Assembly: GCA_965659115.1 (NCBI GenBank)
Contig: CBFHUP010000001.1
Location: 31,128-95,127 of the forward strand
DNA from: UBA8752 sp965659115
Lineage (GTDB): Bacteria; Bacteroidota; Bacteroidia; Flavobacteriales_D; Sanyastnellaceae
Length of the DNA stretch: 64,000 nucleotides
Reading direction: 5' to 3'
Below are positions 24,531 to 33,417 of the stretch, piece after piece (the first letter of the stretch is position 1; the number at the start of each line of letters is the position of its first letter). Position numbers and translations under genes: made by a program. Below the pieces are notes generated by a model, which worked only from the letters and a program-made list of their open reading frames with translations, was not told the origin of the DNA and did not search any database.

Positions 24531-25690
24531 GCGTTGAGCGCCTGTTCGAGGTCGTCGATGAGGTCTTCTGGATCCTCTACACCGCAGCTGATGCGGATGA
24601 GGCTGTCATTGATGCCGAGCATGGCACGCTGATCGGCTGGCACAGAGGCGTGTGTCATCAGGGCGGGGTGCTCGATGAGGCTTTCGACGCCACCGAGGGA
24701 CTCTGCCAGGGCAAACACCTTCGTGGATTCGCACACCTTGCGGGAGGCCGCCAGGCTGTCATCTGTGAGGGTGAAGCTGATCATGCCGCCAAAATCACTC
24801 ATTTGGCGGGCGGCGACATCGTGGTTGGGCGATGCTGTGCGACCGGGCCAGTACACCTTGTCCACTTTGGGATGGGCTTCGAGCCATTCGGCGACAGCCC
24901 GTCCATTGATACAATGCTGACGAACGCGAATGCCCAAGGTTTTGATGCCCCGCAATACGAGGAAGCAGTCCATGGGACCGGGCACGGCACCCACGTTGTT
25001 TTGCAGGGTGCGCAGCGCCGCATCGGTCTCGGCGTCCTTGGTCATGAGGGCCCCCATCACAACATCGGAGTGTCCGCCGAGGTACTTGGTAACGCTGTGC
25101 ATGACGATGTCCGCTCCGCATTCGAGTGGGCGTTGCAAGGCGGGTGTGGCAAAGGTGTTGTCCACCGCCAATTTGGCGGGGTGGCCTTCGAGGACTTTGG
25201 CGACCGCCGCAATGTCTGTGATGCGCAACAATGGGTTGGTTGGGGTCTCCAACCAAACGAGCCGGGTGCGCTCATTGAGGACGGCAGTGACGTTGGATGC
25301 GTCTTGGGTATCCACAAAGTGGAATTTGATACCAAGGGGGGCATAGTGCGTGGTAAATAACCGGCGGGTTCCACCATAAAGGTCGTCTCCTGCGATCACC
25401 TCATCACCGGGACTCAGCGTCATGAGCACGGCGTCTACTGCAGCCAACCCACTGGAAAACGCCAACCCGTTTTGTCCCCCTTCGAGGGCAGCAAACGCCG
25501 ATTCAAGGGCATCACGGGTGGGGTTTGACGACCTGCTGTATTCGTAGCCTTTGTGCTTTCCAATGCCCTCCTGAACATAGGTGGAGGACATGTAAACAGG
25601 AGTCATGATCGCACCCGTACTCGGATCCGGCTCAACTCCGGCATGAACGGACAGGGTGCTGAATCCGGGTGCTTTTTTATCGTTCGACAT
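24527..25690 (-). CDS. Cystathionine gamma-synthase/gamma-lyase family PLP enzyme
   Basis: A 387-residue PLP enzyme of the Cys/Met metabolism family. The PLP lysine is in HSVTKYLGGHSD (Lys202). YSRSSNPTRDALE, GLAFSSGLAAVDAVL and WLETPTNPLLRITDI are family blocks, and the end FALAESLGGVESLIEHPA followed by RISCGVEDPEDLIDDL is characteristic. Family members make cystathionine (MetB) or cleave it to cysteine (MetC/CGL); sequence alone does not decide. The stop overlaps the kmo start by four bases, so it heads a three-gene coupled set. Kynurenine and transsulfuration enzymes both use PLP, but a direct metabolic link is not evident. Confidence 0.92.
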   Translation of the reverse strand: MSNDKKAPGFSTLSVHAGVEPDPSTGAIMTPVYMSSTYVQEGIGKHKGYEYSRSSNPTRDALESAFAALEGGQNGLAFSSGLAAVDAVLMTLSPGDEVIAGDDLYGGTRRLFTTHYAPLGIKFHFVDTQDASNVTAVLNERTRLVWLETPTNPLLRITDIAAVAKVLEGHPAKLAVDNTFATPALQRPLECGADIVMHSVTKYLGGHSDVVMGALMTKDAETDAALRTLQNNVGAVPGPMDCFLVLRGIKTLGIRVRQHCINGRAVAEWLEAHPKVDKVYWPGRTASPNHDVAARQMSDFGGMISFTLTDDSLAASRKVCESTKVFALAESLGGVESLIEHPALMTHASVPADQRAMLGINDSLIRISCGVEDPEDLIDDLEQALNA

Positions 25691-25714
25691 ACTGCAAAGG
25701 TCGCAACTCCGAAC

Positions 25715-26761
25715 CTACTCTGCGCGCCGTGTTCGCCTCATCCATCCGGGAATCACCAACACTCCAAGCAACAAGTAGATAAAATGGGTCGCCAGGCGCC
25801 AAATCAACATGGTCATGGCCGGCGCAATCAGCGAGTCCGACAGCGCAAACCAAGGCTCGAAAAAAGCGCCGAGTAACCACTCTGCCACGCCGCTCGAACC
25901 CGGGGTTGGACTGATGAGCAAGTACACCCACATCACCAGTTGCCGCGCCACAATGGTGACGGGCTCCAATGCGGAAAATGGCGCCACGACCATGGCCATG
26001 ACGGCCACCAGAGAGAGGAACCGCGCCGTCCAGCTCGCCATGGTGGCTGAAAAAGCGCCGGCCCAATGGAGCATCGGCAAGGACTTCATTTCGAGCGCGC
26101 TGTGCTGCAAGTCGTCTGCAAACTTGGACAGGTTGTCCTGCCATCGCGAGAGCCATTGGATGCGCGCGCAGCGCAGAATGAGGTGACGGGTAGAAAAGGG
26201 AGCCAGAAATAAGCCAAAGGCAATGATCGCTGCGAGCAAGAGCATCACCCCCCATCCGACCCAAAAAACGCCCCATCCGAGGGTGCTGTCAAAATCCGAC
26301 GGAGCTACGGCAGGGCCCAGAAAAAAAAGCAATGGCGGCACCGCCAGCACGTAAAACAGCTCGTCCAGCAAGGCCGTAGAAAACACCAGTGCGGTGCTCT
26401 TTCCGGCTGTCATGCCTTGACGGTGCAGTCCCCAAATGGCCACAGCTCCGCCCCCGACGATGCCCGGAGTGATGGCCGAAGCAAACTCCCAGACCACGGT
26501 AGTTTCGATGGCACTGCGCCAAGTCAAACTGCCATTGGAAAGCCACCTGAGTCTCAACACATAGCCCAAGTCTCGGATGAAGATCAGCCCCAACAAACTT
26601 CCCAAGGCAACAGGCCAGCCCGGTAGGGTCACCGATCCTTGAACCGCCGACCAGCCGCCATTTTTCTGCACGGTTTGGTACAGAAGGCCTGCCACCACTG
26701 AGAGGCCGATGGCCAGTGGGATTAGGGCACGCAGAAGTTTTGGAGGTCGGCTTCCGATCAT
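25715..26761 (-). CDS. UPF0104 / LPG-synthase transmembrane-like protein (paralogue 1)
   Basis: A 348-residue integral membrane protein with about eight helices, of the flippase-like family related to the N-terminal half of lysylphosphatidylglycerol synthase. RDLGYVLRLRWLSNGSLTWR, EFASAITPGIVGGGAVAIW and the late LLISPTPGSSGVAEWLLGAF are diagnostic, the last being the conserved P-T-P-G-S/G-x-G motif. Such proteins are thought to move lipid-linked molecules; the cargo here is unknown. The ATG at 26761 overlaps the radical SAM stop by four bases. A second copy of the family is at 30524-31531. Confidence 0.85.
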   Translation of the reverse strand: MIGSRPPKLLRALIPLAIGLSVVAGLLYQTVQKNGGWSAVQGSVTLPGWPVALGSLLGLIFIRDLGYVLRLRWLSNGSLTWRSAIETTVVWEFASAITPGIVGGGAVAIWGLHRQGMTAGKSTALVFSTALLDELFYVLAVPPLLFFLGPAVAPSDFDSTLGWGVFWVGWGVMLLLAAIIAFGLFLAPFSTRHLILRCARIQWLSRWQDNLSKFADDLQHSALEMKSLPMLHWAGAFSATMASWTARFLSLVAVMAMVVAPFSALEPVTIVARQLVMWVYLLISPTPGSSGVAEWLLGAFFEPWFALSDSLIAPAMTMLIWRLATHFIYLLLGVLVIPGWMRRTRRAE

Positions 26762-27861
26762 GCCCAGACCTCGGTGCCCTCCGTGCAGTTGCGGCACATT
26801 TCAATCCCGGCACGGTGGGTGAACACCGATGAACGGAACTGCTGGTAGGGTTGGCTTTGCCAGATTTCACGGAATGCAGCGCCGTCGGTGGCGTGTCCCA
26901 TGCTGTGCTGTGCATCCTTGTCAAAACAGCACGGCACGACTTGTCCATCCCAAGTGACCACTGCTCCCTGCCACATGCGCCAGCATCGGTCAAGCATGGG
27001 GTTGCGCAGGACCCATCGGCCCGATGGGTCGCGGTCGTAACGCCGCAAACGCGGATTTTCAGTCAGGAGCGGATGGCCGTCCCGGGGAGCATCCAGTTGG
27101 GCGGTTTTCACCACAAATTCATCCACACCCCAGCGGCGCGCCATGGATTGCATGGTAGGGAGTTGGTGTTCATTGGGTCCCACAACGAGGAATTGCCAAA
27201 CAACGTGCGGCCGCTTTCCTCGCAGACGTTTCCGGGCCTCCAAAATGTGCCGGGTGGCTTCGAGCACTTTTTCCAATTTGCCGCCGACGCGATACGACGA
27301 ATAGGAGGCTTGGTCGGCTCCATCGATGGAGATGATCAACCGATCGATGCCACTGTTCACGATGCGTTCAGCGCGCTCAGGGTTGATGTGGTGCGCGTTG
27401 GTAGAGGTGCTCACGTACAGGCCTTCGCGTTTGCCGATGGTGACCAAATCGTCCATGCCGGGGTTGAGGTAAGGTTCGCCTTGGAAGTAGAGGTTGAGGT
27501 ACACCAAGTCGCGCGCCATTCCCTCTGGCCCCGACAACAAGGCAGACAGCCTTTCCGGGTTGAGCATACCCGTGGGGCGCGTAAAAGAGCGCAACCCGCT
27601 GGGGCATTCAGGACAACGCAAATTGCAGGCCGTTGTGGGCTCAACGCTCAGGCTCATGGGCCATGCCGTCATGGCGGGCATGGCGGCTCCCGCGGCGGCT
27701 TGTGCAGCCCGGAATCCACGCAGCAATCGCAGGGCATTCGCCGTCTTTCGCGCATCGAGTGGGGCGAACCTGGCCCGTCTGTCCCTCCATTTGGCCCAGG
27801 CCTTCGAAAGGGCCTTGCGGTCGGGTCTTGGATCGGGTGGAGAGGACAGTGGAGAAGTCAC
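26758..27861 (-). CDS. Radical SAM protein with SPASM domain
   Basis: A 367-residue iron-sulfur enzyme. The radical SAM cluster ligands are in TTACNLRCPECPSG (Cys79, Cys83, Cys86). The TIM-barrel part continues through LYFQGEPYLNPG and STNAHHINPERAERI. The C-terminal SPASM-type cysteines are in DRCWRMW, VPCCFDK and MCRNCTEG, for auxiliary clusters. SPASM enzymes modify peptides or act on nucleosides and other substrates; no precursor peptide gene is recognisable nearby. The start codon appears to be GTG at 27861. It is coupled to the flippase-like gene downstream, suggesting a role on a lipid- or envelope-linked substrate, which is inference. Confidence 0.85.
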   Translation of the reverse strand: MTSPLSSPPDPRPDRKALSKAWAKWRDRRARFAPLDARKTANALRLLRGFRAAQAAAGAAMPAMTAWPMSLSVEPTTACNLRCPECPSGLRSFTRPTGMLNPERLSALLSGPEGMARDLVYLNLYFQGEPYLNPGMDDLVTIGKREGLYVSTSTNAHHINPERAERIVNSGIDRLIISIDGADQASYSSYRVGGKLEKVLEATRHILEARKRLRGKRPHVVWQFLVVGPNEHQLPTMQSMARRWGVDEFVVKTAQLDAPRDGHPLLTENPRLRRYDRDPSGRWVLRNPMLDRCWRMWQGAVVTWDGQVVPCCFDKDAQHSMGHATDGAAFREIWQSQPYQQFRSSVFTHRAGIEMCRNCTEGTEVWA

Positions 27862-27930
27862 GCTCGCAAGTTACCCAAGCTGGCGTGCTCGGGGCGAGGT
27901 ATCGCCGCATGAGAGGCTTAAATTGCGGCT

Positions 27931-28539
27931 GTGATCCTGATCGACGATACCCTCCTTTCGACCGAGTTGTTTGACAGGAAGTTTTGCTGTGACCTCAAAG
28001 CCTGCAAGGGCGCATGCTGCGTAGAAGGCGAAAGCGGAGCTCCACTGGAGCCCGAAGAGTTGGCAGAGATCGAAGCGGCCTTTCCCATCATCAAAGACAG
28101 GCTCAAGCCAGACAGCTTGGCGGTCATTGAGCAGGAGGGCTTGCATGTGGTCGATGCCGATGGCGACCATGTCACGCCCATTGTCAATGGCAAGGAGTGT
28201 GTGTACGCCACGTTCGACGAGGACGGCACGGCCAAATGCGCTTTTGAGCAAGCCCACCAGGCTGGAGAAATTGAATGGCAAAAGCCCATCAGTTGTCACC
28301 TGTACCCCATCCGATTGACGCCGCTCAAAGACCTTGTGGCGTTGAATTACCACCAGTGGCCCATCTGCGGTGGCGCCGTGAGCTGCGGTGTGGGGCTCAA
28401 CCTCAGCGTCCTCCAGTTTTGTAAGTCTTCGTTGACCCGCCGTTTTGGCGAGGCTTGGTTCGCCGAAGCCACCGTCGCCGAGCGCGAATGGCGCGAAGCC
28501 ACAGAAAACCGAGGCCAAGAACCCAACGGCACCTCTTGA
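27931..28539 (+). CDS. DUF3109 family protein
   Basis: A 202-residue protein with many conserved cysteines, likely metal-binding. FCCDLKACKGACCVEGE gives the C-x-x-x-x-C-x-x-x-C-C pattern shared with the YkgJ type of iron-sulfur or zinc proteins; later come CVYATF, KCAFEQAH, SCHLYPIRL, WPICGGAVSCG and FCKSSL. The layout fits DUF3109, which is widespread in Bacteroidota with unknown function. The start codon is GTG at 27931 (VILIDDTLL aligns with the family start). Divergent from the radical SAM gene, 69 bp away. The following OmpA-like gene begins 5 bp after its stop. Confidence 0.85.
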   Translation: MILIDDTLLSTELFDRKFCCDLKACKGACCVEGESGAPLEPEELAEIEAAFPIIKDRLKPDSLAVIEQEGLHVVDADGDHVTPIVNGKECVYATFDEDGTAKCAFEQAHQAGEIEWQKPISCHLYPIRLTPLKDLVALNYHQWPICGGAVSCGVGLNLSVLQFCKSSLTRRFGEAWFAEATVAEREWREATENRGQEPNGTS

Positions 28540-28544
28540 GCTCC

Positions 28545-30164
28545 ATGATCACCAGGTGCTCCACTTTCTTGGCCGGTTGCTGGACAACGGTTTTGCTGAT
28601 CGCAGTGTCCTTGCCTCTTGGGGCACAACCTGCCATGAAATTGTTGGAACAAGCGGCGACACCTGCCGACGAGGTTGTGTTGGGCCTGGACGGGGTTCAC
28701 CTGATGTTGCTCGTGCGGTCTAGCGGGGCGTCCGGCCATTGGTTGGACGCCGAGACGCGCATGGCGCAGCTTGATGGCGCTCCTTGGGCTGCAACCCTCC
28801 CTGAGGTCTGGGGACACGTTCCCCAGCGCACCGAGTCTTGGGAAGGATTGGGCGACATCGTCCACCTGGACATTGAGCCAGCTTGGGGTATGGCCGTGCT
28901 CTCGTTGAATCAAGAAGGAGTGGGGCGCGTGATGTTCTCTGGCAAGACGGGCCGTGAAAATCCGGTATGGGGCCGCCCGTGGAACGTTCCAGGCCTGTCT
29001 CAATTCGCGGGAACATGTGGCTTTGCTGTATTCGATCAACACCCTGGCCGAGAAGGGGACCTTTTGGTATCGTTGCGGCCTAGAATGCAGGGAGGTGCAG
29101 AGACCTTGGCGCCCGCTTCAGGAGAATGGAAAGGAGGCTTTGACCTGGCACGCATTCCCCGCAAAGGAGGATATACCGAGGTGCTGCTCTTGGACGGCAT
29201 CAACAGCCCGGCCCACGAGATGGCGCTTGTTCCTGGACCTGACGGCGGCGGATGGTTGTCGGCAGAGCGGCTTCGGGGAGCCGGAGGACTGGACCCTTGG
29301 TGGGTCCCTGTGATTCCAGAAGGCAGCGAAGTCCTCGGCCCCGAGGACGGGGCCATGCTCGCGGGACACACCTTGCGGGTTCAATGTGGCAGCCAAACGG
29401 TGGTGAATGCCACCTGGCAAATCAACATTGACGGCGTGCCGTTGAGGCAGTTGCGCAGCGATGACCAGGGCTATGTGGATTTGAGCGCTTTGAGTTCAGA
29501 CCGGCGTTATGGCTTTGAATGGGTGGGGCAAACGCCAGATTTCTGCACCGAAGCGGTGGCTGAATGGCGGGATGGTGAGGGCCGATTGTTGCGCCGAATG
29601 AAATTGTCGGGCACCTCATGGAGTTTGTCTGTGTTGACCGCAATGCCGCTCGGCGGATGGCGGGCCATCCGGGGCGACCGATCTCGCTTGCCTCGGGCAG
29701 GCCATGGCCCCAAGGAAGATGTGGCTGCACCCGCCCCCAATGGGGAAGGCCCTGAGGCACTGTTACCTGATTCAAAATTGGGCGCACCGGCAGATTGGGT
29801 CGTGTTTCATGGCGTAGGAGAAATGGCCCTTTCACCAGCAGACCGCATCCACATCCGTTCATTGGCTGCGCAGCTCAAAGGGCGTCCTGAAGACGTGATC
29901 CGCATCACAGGTCACGCCAGCGTCGATGGCGATGCTGCAACCAATGTCGCATTGGCGGCAGAACGGGCAAGGCATGTGGCAGCCCAATTGGAATTCGCCG
30001 GTCTACAGGCTGTACAAATCAGGTTTGAAGGAATGGGAACGACCCAACCTTTGACGGAATGCCCGCCCGGTGTGGTCTGTCCTCAGGGCGACTTGGAGCG
30101 AAGCAGAAGAACAGAGCTGCACATCGAGCAGGGCAAGCGTGCGGATGGCCGCGCCATGCAGTAA
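28545..30164 (+). CDS. OmpA-family C-terminal domain protein
   Basis: A 539-residue exported protein. The signal peptide runs from MITRCSTFLAGCWTTVLLIA to a likely cut after LGA at about residue 28. The first 390 residues have no recognised domain but look like beta-strand-rich repeats with Trp and Gly. The last 110 residues are an OmpA-like peptidoglycan-binding domain: LSPADRIHIRSLAAQLKG, ITGHASVDGDAATNVALAAE, RARHVAAQL and LERSRRTELHI, with the conserved D and R that contact diaminopimelate. It probably ties an envelope complex to the cell wall. The ATG at 28545 gives the clean signal peptide. Confidence 0.83.
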   Translation: MITRCSTFLAGCWTTVLLIAVSLPLGAQPAMKLLEQAATPADEVVLGLDGVHLMLLVRSSGASGHWLDAETRMAQLDGAPWAATLPEVWGHVPQRTESWEGLGDIVHLDIEPAWGMAVLSLNQEGVGRVMFSGKTGRENPVWGRPWNVPGLSQFAGTCGFAVFDQHPGREGDLLVSLRPRMQGGAETLAPASGEWKGGFDLARIPRKGGYTEVLLLDGINSPAHEMALVPGPDGGGWLSAERLRGAGGLDPWWVPVIPEGSEVLGPEDGAMLAGHTLRVQCGSQTVVNATWQINIDGVPLRQLRSDDQGYVDLSALSSDRRYGFEWVGQTPDFCTEAVAEWRDGEGRLLRRMKLSGTSWSLSVLTAMPLGGWRAIRGDRSRLPRAGHGPKEDVAAPAPNGEGPEALLPDSKLGAPADWVVFHGVGEMALSPADRIHIRSLAAQLKGRPEDVIRITGHASVDGDAATNVALAAERARHVAAQLEFAGLQAVQIRFEGMGTTQPLTECPPGVVCPQGDLERSRRTELHIEQGKRADGRAMQ

Positions 30165-30173
30165 TTTCGCGGA

Positions 30174-30527
30174 ATGCGCATTGAAGTCATGCGGGCGAAA
30201 CTGCACCGCATTACGGTTACCGAAGCCGACCTCAACTACATCGGGAGCATTACGCTCGACCTCGACTTGATCGAGGCCGCTGGCCTTGTGGCTGGTGAAA
30301 AGGTGCAAATCGTGAATTGCAACAATGGAGAACGCATCGAGACTTATGTCATCGAAGGAGCGCGAGGAACAGGGCAGGTATGCCTCAATGGCCCGGCCGC
30401 CCGCCGCTGCCAGCCCGGGGACATTGTGATCGTGATCGCCTACGGCAGCATGGAGCTGGAAGAGGCCCAAACGTTCAAGCCCACGGTGGTGTTTCCAGAC
30501 ACCTCCACCAACCGAGTCCAATCATGA
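30174..30527 (+). CDS. panD: Aspartate 1-decarboxylase
   Basis: A 117-residue PanD, which makes beta-alanine for pantothenate and CoA. It is made as a proenzyme that cuts itself between Gly24 and Ser25 (NYIGSITLD) to form the pyruvoyl group. EVMRAKLHRITVTEADL and INCNNGERIETYVIEG-like blocks, seen here as IVNCNNGERIETY, RGTGQVCLNGPAA and RRCQPGDIVIVIAYG, are all present. The stop overlaps the ATG of the flippase-like gene (ATGA). A PanD next to a UPF0104 gene is a recurrent Bacteroidota arrangement, as far as I recall. Confidence 0.96.
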   Translation: MRIEVMRAKLHRITVTEADLNYIGSITLDLDLIEAAGLVAGEKVQIVNCNNGERIETYVIEGARGTGQVCLNGPAARRCQPGDIVIVIAYGSMELEEAQTFKPTVVFPDTSTNRVQS

Positions 30528-31531
30528 AAGGCAAACTGGGTCAAGCGGTCAAATACGTCTTGATGCTGGGCATCGGCGTCCTGCTCATGGCCTTGGCCAT
30601 GCGGGCAGTGGAAGACCCTCAGGCATTGTGGGACGACATGCGCAGCGCCAGTTGGAAGGGCATTGCGGCGAGTTTTGTGATGGGCTACCTCGCCATTGTC
30701 AGCCGGGGCATGCGGTGGCTCATTCTGTTAGAGCCCCTCGGCCATGCACCCAAAATGGGCAACAGCATTCATGCGGTGGCCTTCAGCTACTTCTCAAACG
30801 CCTTTGTTCCGCGCAGTGGAGAGTTGGCGCGGTGCGGCGCTTTGAATCAAACCGACAACATTCCTGTCGACGAGCTCTTTGGAACCGTGATCTCTGAACG
30901 GGTGGTAGACTTTGCCCTGTTGTTCTTGTTGACGGGCATCGCCTTGTTGTCCAACATGGATTCCTTCTTGGCGTTTAGCGCGTCGTTCTCATTGCCCGGT
31001 GGAACCGGGCCTTTGCCTTGGTTGGCAGGGGCAGCCGCTGTGTTTGTGATCGGTGCAGGGGTGGCTTGGATGAAGCGCGAGGCCCTGGCTCAGGTACCCT
31101 TCATCGCCAAAGTATTCGGCTTCATTTCTGGCATTGGACGCGGGCTCGCGAGTGTGCGGCACATGCGCAGGAAGTGGGCTTTTCTGGGCCACACTGCCTT
31201 CATCTGGACCATGTATTTCATGATGACCTATGTGATTTTCTTGGGCATCGATTCTCTCGATGGCATCACAGCGGCCCAGTCTTTGTTTGTCATGATGGCC
31301 GGAGGGTTCGGAATGGTGCTGCCTTCCCCCGGAGGCATTGGAAGTTATCAGCTGGCCGTTCAATACGCCTTGGTGGCCCTCGGGTACAACGAGGTGTTGG
31401 GACTGGCGACAGCCAATGTTGTGTGGGCAACGCAAACCGGCATGATCATCACCACAGGCGGCGTCGGCTACCTGTTTCTGATGGCCGCAGGGCTCAAGAA
31501 AAAAAAGGCCGTTGAGGCCGATCCCACCTGA
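30524..31531 (+). CDS. UPF0104 / LPG-synthase transmembrane-like protein (paralogue 2)
   Basis: A 335-residue membrane protein with about eight helices. SYFSNAFVPRSGELARCGAL is the conserved N/P-R-x-G-E block, ISERVVDFALLFLLTGIALL the helix with the R-x-x-D motif, and GMVLPSPGGIGSYQLAVQYA the late P-S-P-G-G-x-G motif. It belongs to the same family as 25715-26761 but to the branch usually found after panD in Bacteroidota. Coupled both to panD (4 bp overlap) and to rfaE2 (TGATG). A lipid-moving role is inferred from the family. Confidence 0.86.
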   Translation: MKGKLGQAVKYVLMLGIGVLLMALAMRAVEDPQALWDDMRSASWKGIAASFVMGYLAIVSRGMRWLILLEPLGHAPKMGNSIHAVAFSYFSNAFVPRSGELARCGALNQTDNIPVDELFGTVISERVVDFALLFLLTGIALLSNMDSFLAFSASFSLPGGTGPLPWLAGAAAVFVIGAGVAWMKREALAQVPFIAKVFGFISGIGRGLASVRHMRRKWAFLGHTAFIWTMYFMMTYVIFLGIDSLDGITAAQSLFVMMAGGFGMVLPSPGGIGSYQLAVQYALVALGYNEVLGLATANVVWATQTGMIITTGGVGYLFLMAAGLKKKKAVEADPT

Positions 31532-32058
31532 TGGCGCACCACTCGGCAGCTGACGGTCACATCAACACCCTTGCAGAGCTCGGCGCCTTGCGCAAGGAAT
31601 GGAGCCTTGCTGGCCAGAAAGTGGTGTTCACCAATGGTGTGTTTGACTTGCTGCACAAAGGCCACGTGACCTACCTCGCTTCGGCCGCTCGGCTGGGTGA
31701 CGTTCTGGTTGTCGGCGTCAACGACGACGAAAGCGTGCGCAGGTTGGGCAAAGGCGAGGACAGGCCCATCGTTCAAGAATCGGACCGCGCTGCTGTCGTG
31801 GCAGCGCTGCGCGCCGTGGATGCGGTCGTCTTGTTTGGCAGCGATACCCCCCTTTCCATCATCGCGGCTCTAAGGCCCGACGTTCTCGTCAAAGGAGGCG
31901 ATTACGATGCGGAATGCACAGATGCTCACGACCCACGCTACATCGTGGGCAGCACTGAGGTGCGTTCAGAGGGCGGCAAGGTGGTCACCATTGACCTTGT
32001 GCCAGGCCGCAGCACCACGGCCATTGCACAGAAGCTTAAAGGCCAGGACAGGCCTTAA
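31531..32058 (+). CDS. rfaE2: D-glycero-beta-D-manno-heptose 1-phosphate adenylyltransferase
   Basis: A 175-residue nucleotidyltransferase that forms ADP-heptose for the lipopolysaccharide core. The HxGH-type ATP site is FDLLHKGHVTYL (HKGH at 42-45). GVNDDESVRRLGKGEDRPI, AAVVAALRAVDAVVLFG, VLVKGGDYD and VPGRSTTAI (the family's G-R/Y-S-T-T) follow. This is the separate C-terminal half of the enzyme called HldE when fused to the kinase; the kinase half is not here. It is the last gene in the panD run and converges on accC with a 4 bp overlap. Confidence 0.92.
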   Translation: MAHHSAADGHINTLAELGALRKEWSLAGQKVVFTNGVFDLLHKGHVTYLASAARLGDVLVVGVNDDESVRRLGKGEDRPIVQESDRAAVVAALRAVDAVVLFGSDTPLSIIAALRPDVLVKGGDYDAECTDAHDPRYIVGSTEVRSEGGKVVTIDLVPGRSTTAIAQKLKGQDRP

Positions 32059-33389
32059 ATCGTCTCTTCCTCGAGGAACTTCGTGGTGAAGTCTCCGCTG
32101 CGGAAGCGCTCATGGCGCATCAGCTTCTGGTGGAAAGGAATGGTGGTCTTTACCCCTTCGATGATGTACTCATCCAAGGCCCGCTGCATTTTGGTGATGG
32201 CTTCCTCACGGGTCTGTGCGACCACAATCAGCTTGGCGACCATGCTGTCGTAATGCGGCGGAATCCTGTATCCTGCATAAACGTGGGTGTCGATGCGGAT
32301 GCCATGACCGCCGGGGCCGTGATAGTCCGTAACTGTACCTGGACTTGGCGCAAAATTTCGGTCGGGATCCTCGGCATTGATGCGGCACTGAATGGCGTGC
32401 ATCTTGGGGTAATAGTTCCTTCCAGAAATGGATTCGCCCGCAGCGAGTTTGATTTGCTCCTTGATCAAATCGTAGTCCACCACCTCTTCGGTGATGGTAT
32501 GCTCGACCTGAATCCGGGTATTCATTTCCATGAAGTAGAAGTTCCGATCGGCATCGACCAAGAATTCCACCGTTCCCACGCCCTCGTATTTCACCGCTTC
32601 TCCAGCTGCGATGGCCGCTTGGCCCATCTTCTCTCGGAGGTCGTCTGTCATATAAGGTGACGGGGTCTCCTCCACGAGTTTCTGATGGCGACGTTGAATG
32701 GAGCAGTCACGCTCGGAGAGGTGGCAACACTTTCCATTGCGGTCTCCGGCGATTTGAATCTCGATGTGCCGCGGCTCGGTCACGAATTTCTCCATGTACA
32801 TGCCGTCGTTGCCAAAGGCAGCTCCCGCCTCGCGACGCGTGGTGTCCCAAGCTTCGGCTGTATCGCCGTCGTCGTTGCACAAGCGCATCCCTCTTCCACC
32901 ACCACCTGCGGTGGCTTTGAGCATGACGGGGTATCCAATCTCTTTGGCGCACGAAATCGCGTCCTCCAGGCTGTCCAAGATGCCAACGCTGCCTGGAATC
33001 GTAGGGACACCTGCCGCTTTCATAGTGGCCTTGGCCGACGCCTTGTCCCCCATGGCTTCAATCATCTCCGGAGAAGCACCAATGAATTTGATGTCGTTTT
33101 CGCCGCACACCTTGGAGAACTGCGCGTTCTCAGACAGGAAGCCATAACCGGGGTGGATGGCGTCCGCATTGGTGATCTCAGCCGCCGCAATGATGTTCGG
33201 GATGTTGAGGTAGCTCTTGGCACTTTGTGGAGGGCCGATACATACGGCCTCATCTGCAAAACGCACGTGGAGGCTTTCGGCGTCCGCCGTGGAGTAAACG
33301 GCCACCGTCTTGATGCCCATCTCCTTGCAGGTGCGGATTACCCGAAGGGCAATCTCACCGCGGTTGGCGATCAGGATTTTCTTGAACAT
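32055..33389 (-). CDS. accC: Biotin carboxylase subunit of acetyl-CoA carboxylase
   Basis: A 444-residue AccC, which uses ATP and bicarbonate to carboxylate the biotin on AccB. MFKKILIANRGEIALRVIRT is the standard start. The ATP-grasp domain shows MLKATAGGGGRGMRL, the biotin/bicarbonate region EMNTRIQVEHTITEEV and the later AINAEDP-like block, seen here as CRINAEDPDRNFAPSPG. Length matches stand-alone AccC. It follows accB by 28 bp and is the last gene of the pdxA-to-accC cluster. The accA and accD genes are not in the window. Confidence 0.97.
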   Translation of the reverse strand: MFKKILIANRGEIALRVIRTCKEMGIKTVAVYSTADAESLHVRFADEAVCIGPPQSAKSYLNIPNIIAAAEITNADAIHPGYGFLSENAQFSKVCGENDIKFIGASPEMIEAMGDKASAKATMKAAGVPTIPGSVGILDSLEDAISCAKEIGYPVMLKATAGGGGRGMRLCNDDGDTAEAWDTTRREAGAAFGNDGMYMEKFVTEPRHIEIQIAGDRNGKCCHLSERDCSIQRRHQKLVEETPSPYMTDDLREKMGQAAIAAGEAVKYEGVGTVEFLVDADRNFYFMEMNTRIQVEHTITEEVVDYDLIKEQIKLAAGESISGRNYYPKMHAIQCRINAEDPDRNFAPSPGTVTDYHGPGGHGIRIDTHVYAGYRIPPHYDSMVAKLIVVAQTREEAITKMQRALDEYIIEGVKTTIPFHQKLMRHERFRSGDFTTKFLEEETI

Positions 33390-33417
33390 GTCGTGAATCG
33401 ATGGGGGTGATCCGGCA

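Noticed and set aside
26851..27912. Plus-strand frame opposite the radical SAM gene
   Set aside because: The minus strand carries the CNLRCPEC cluster motif and SPASM cysteines; the plus frame has no family features.
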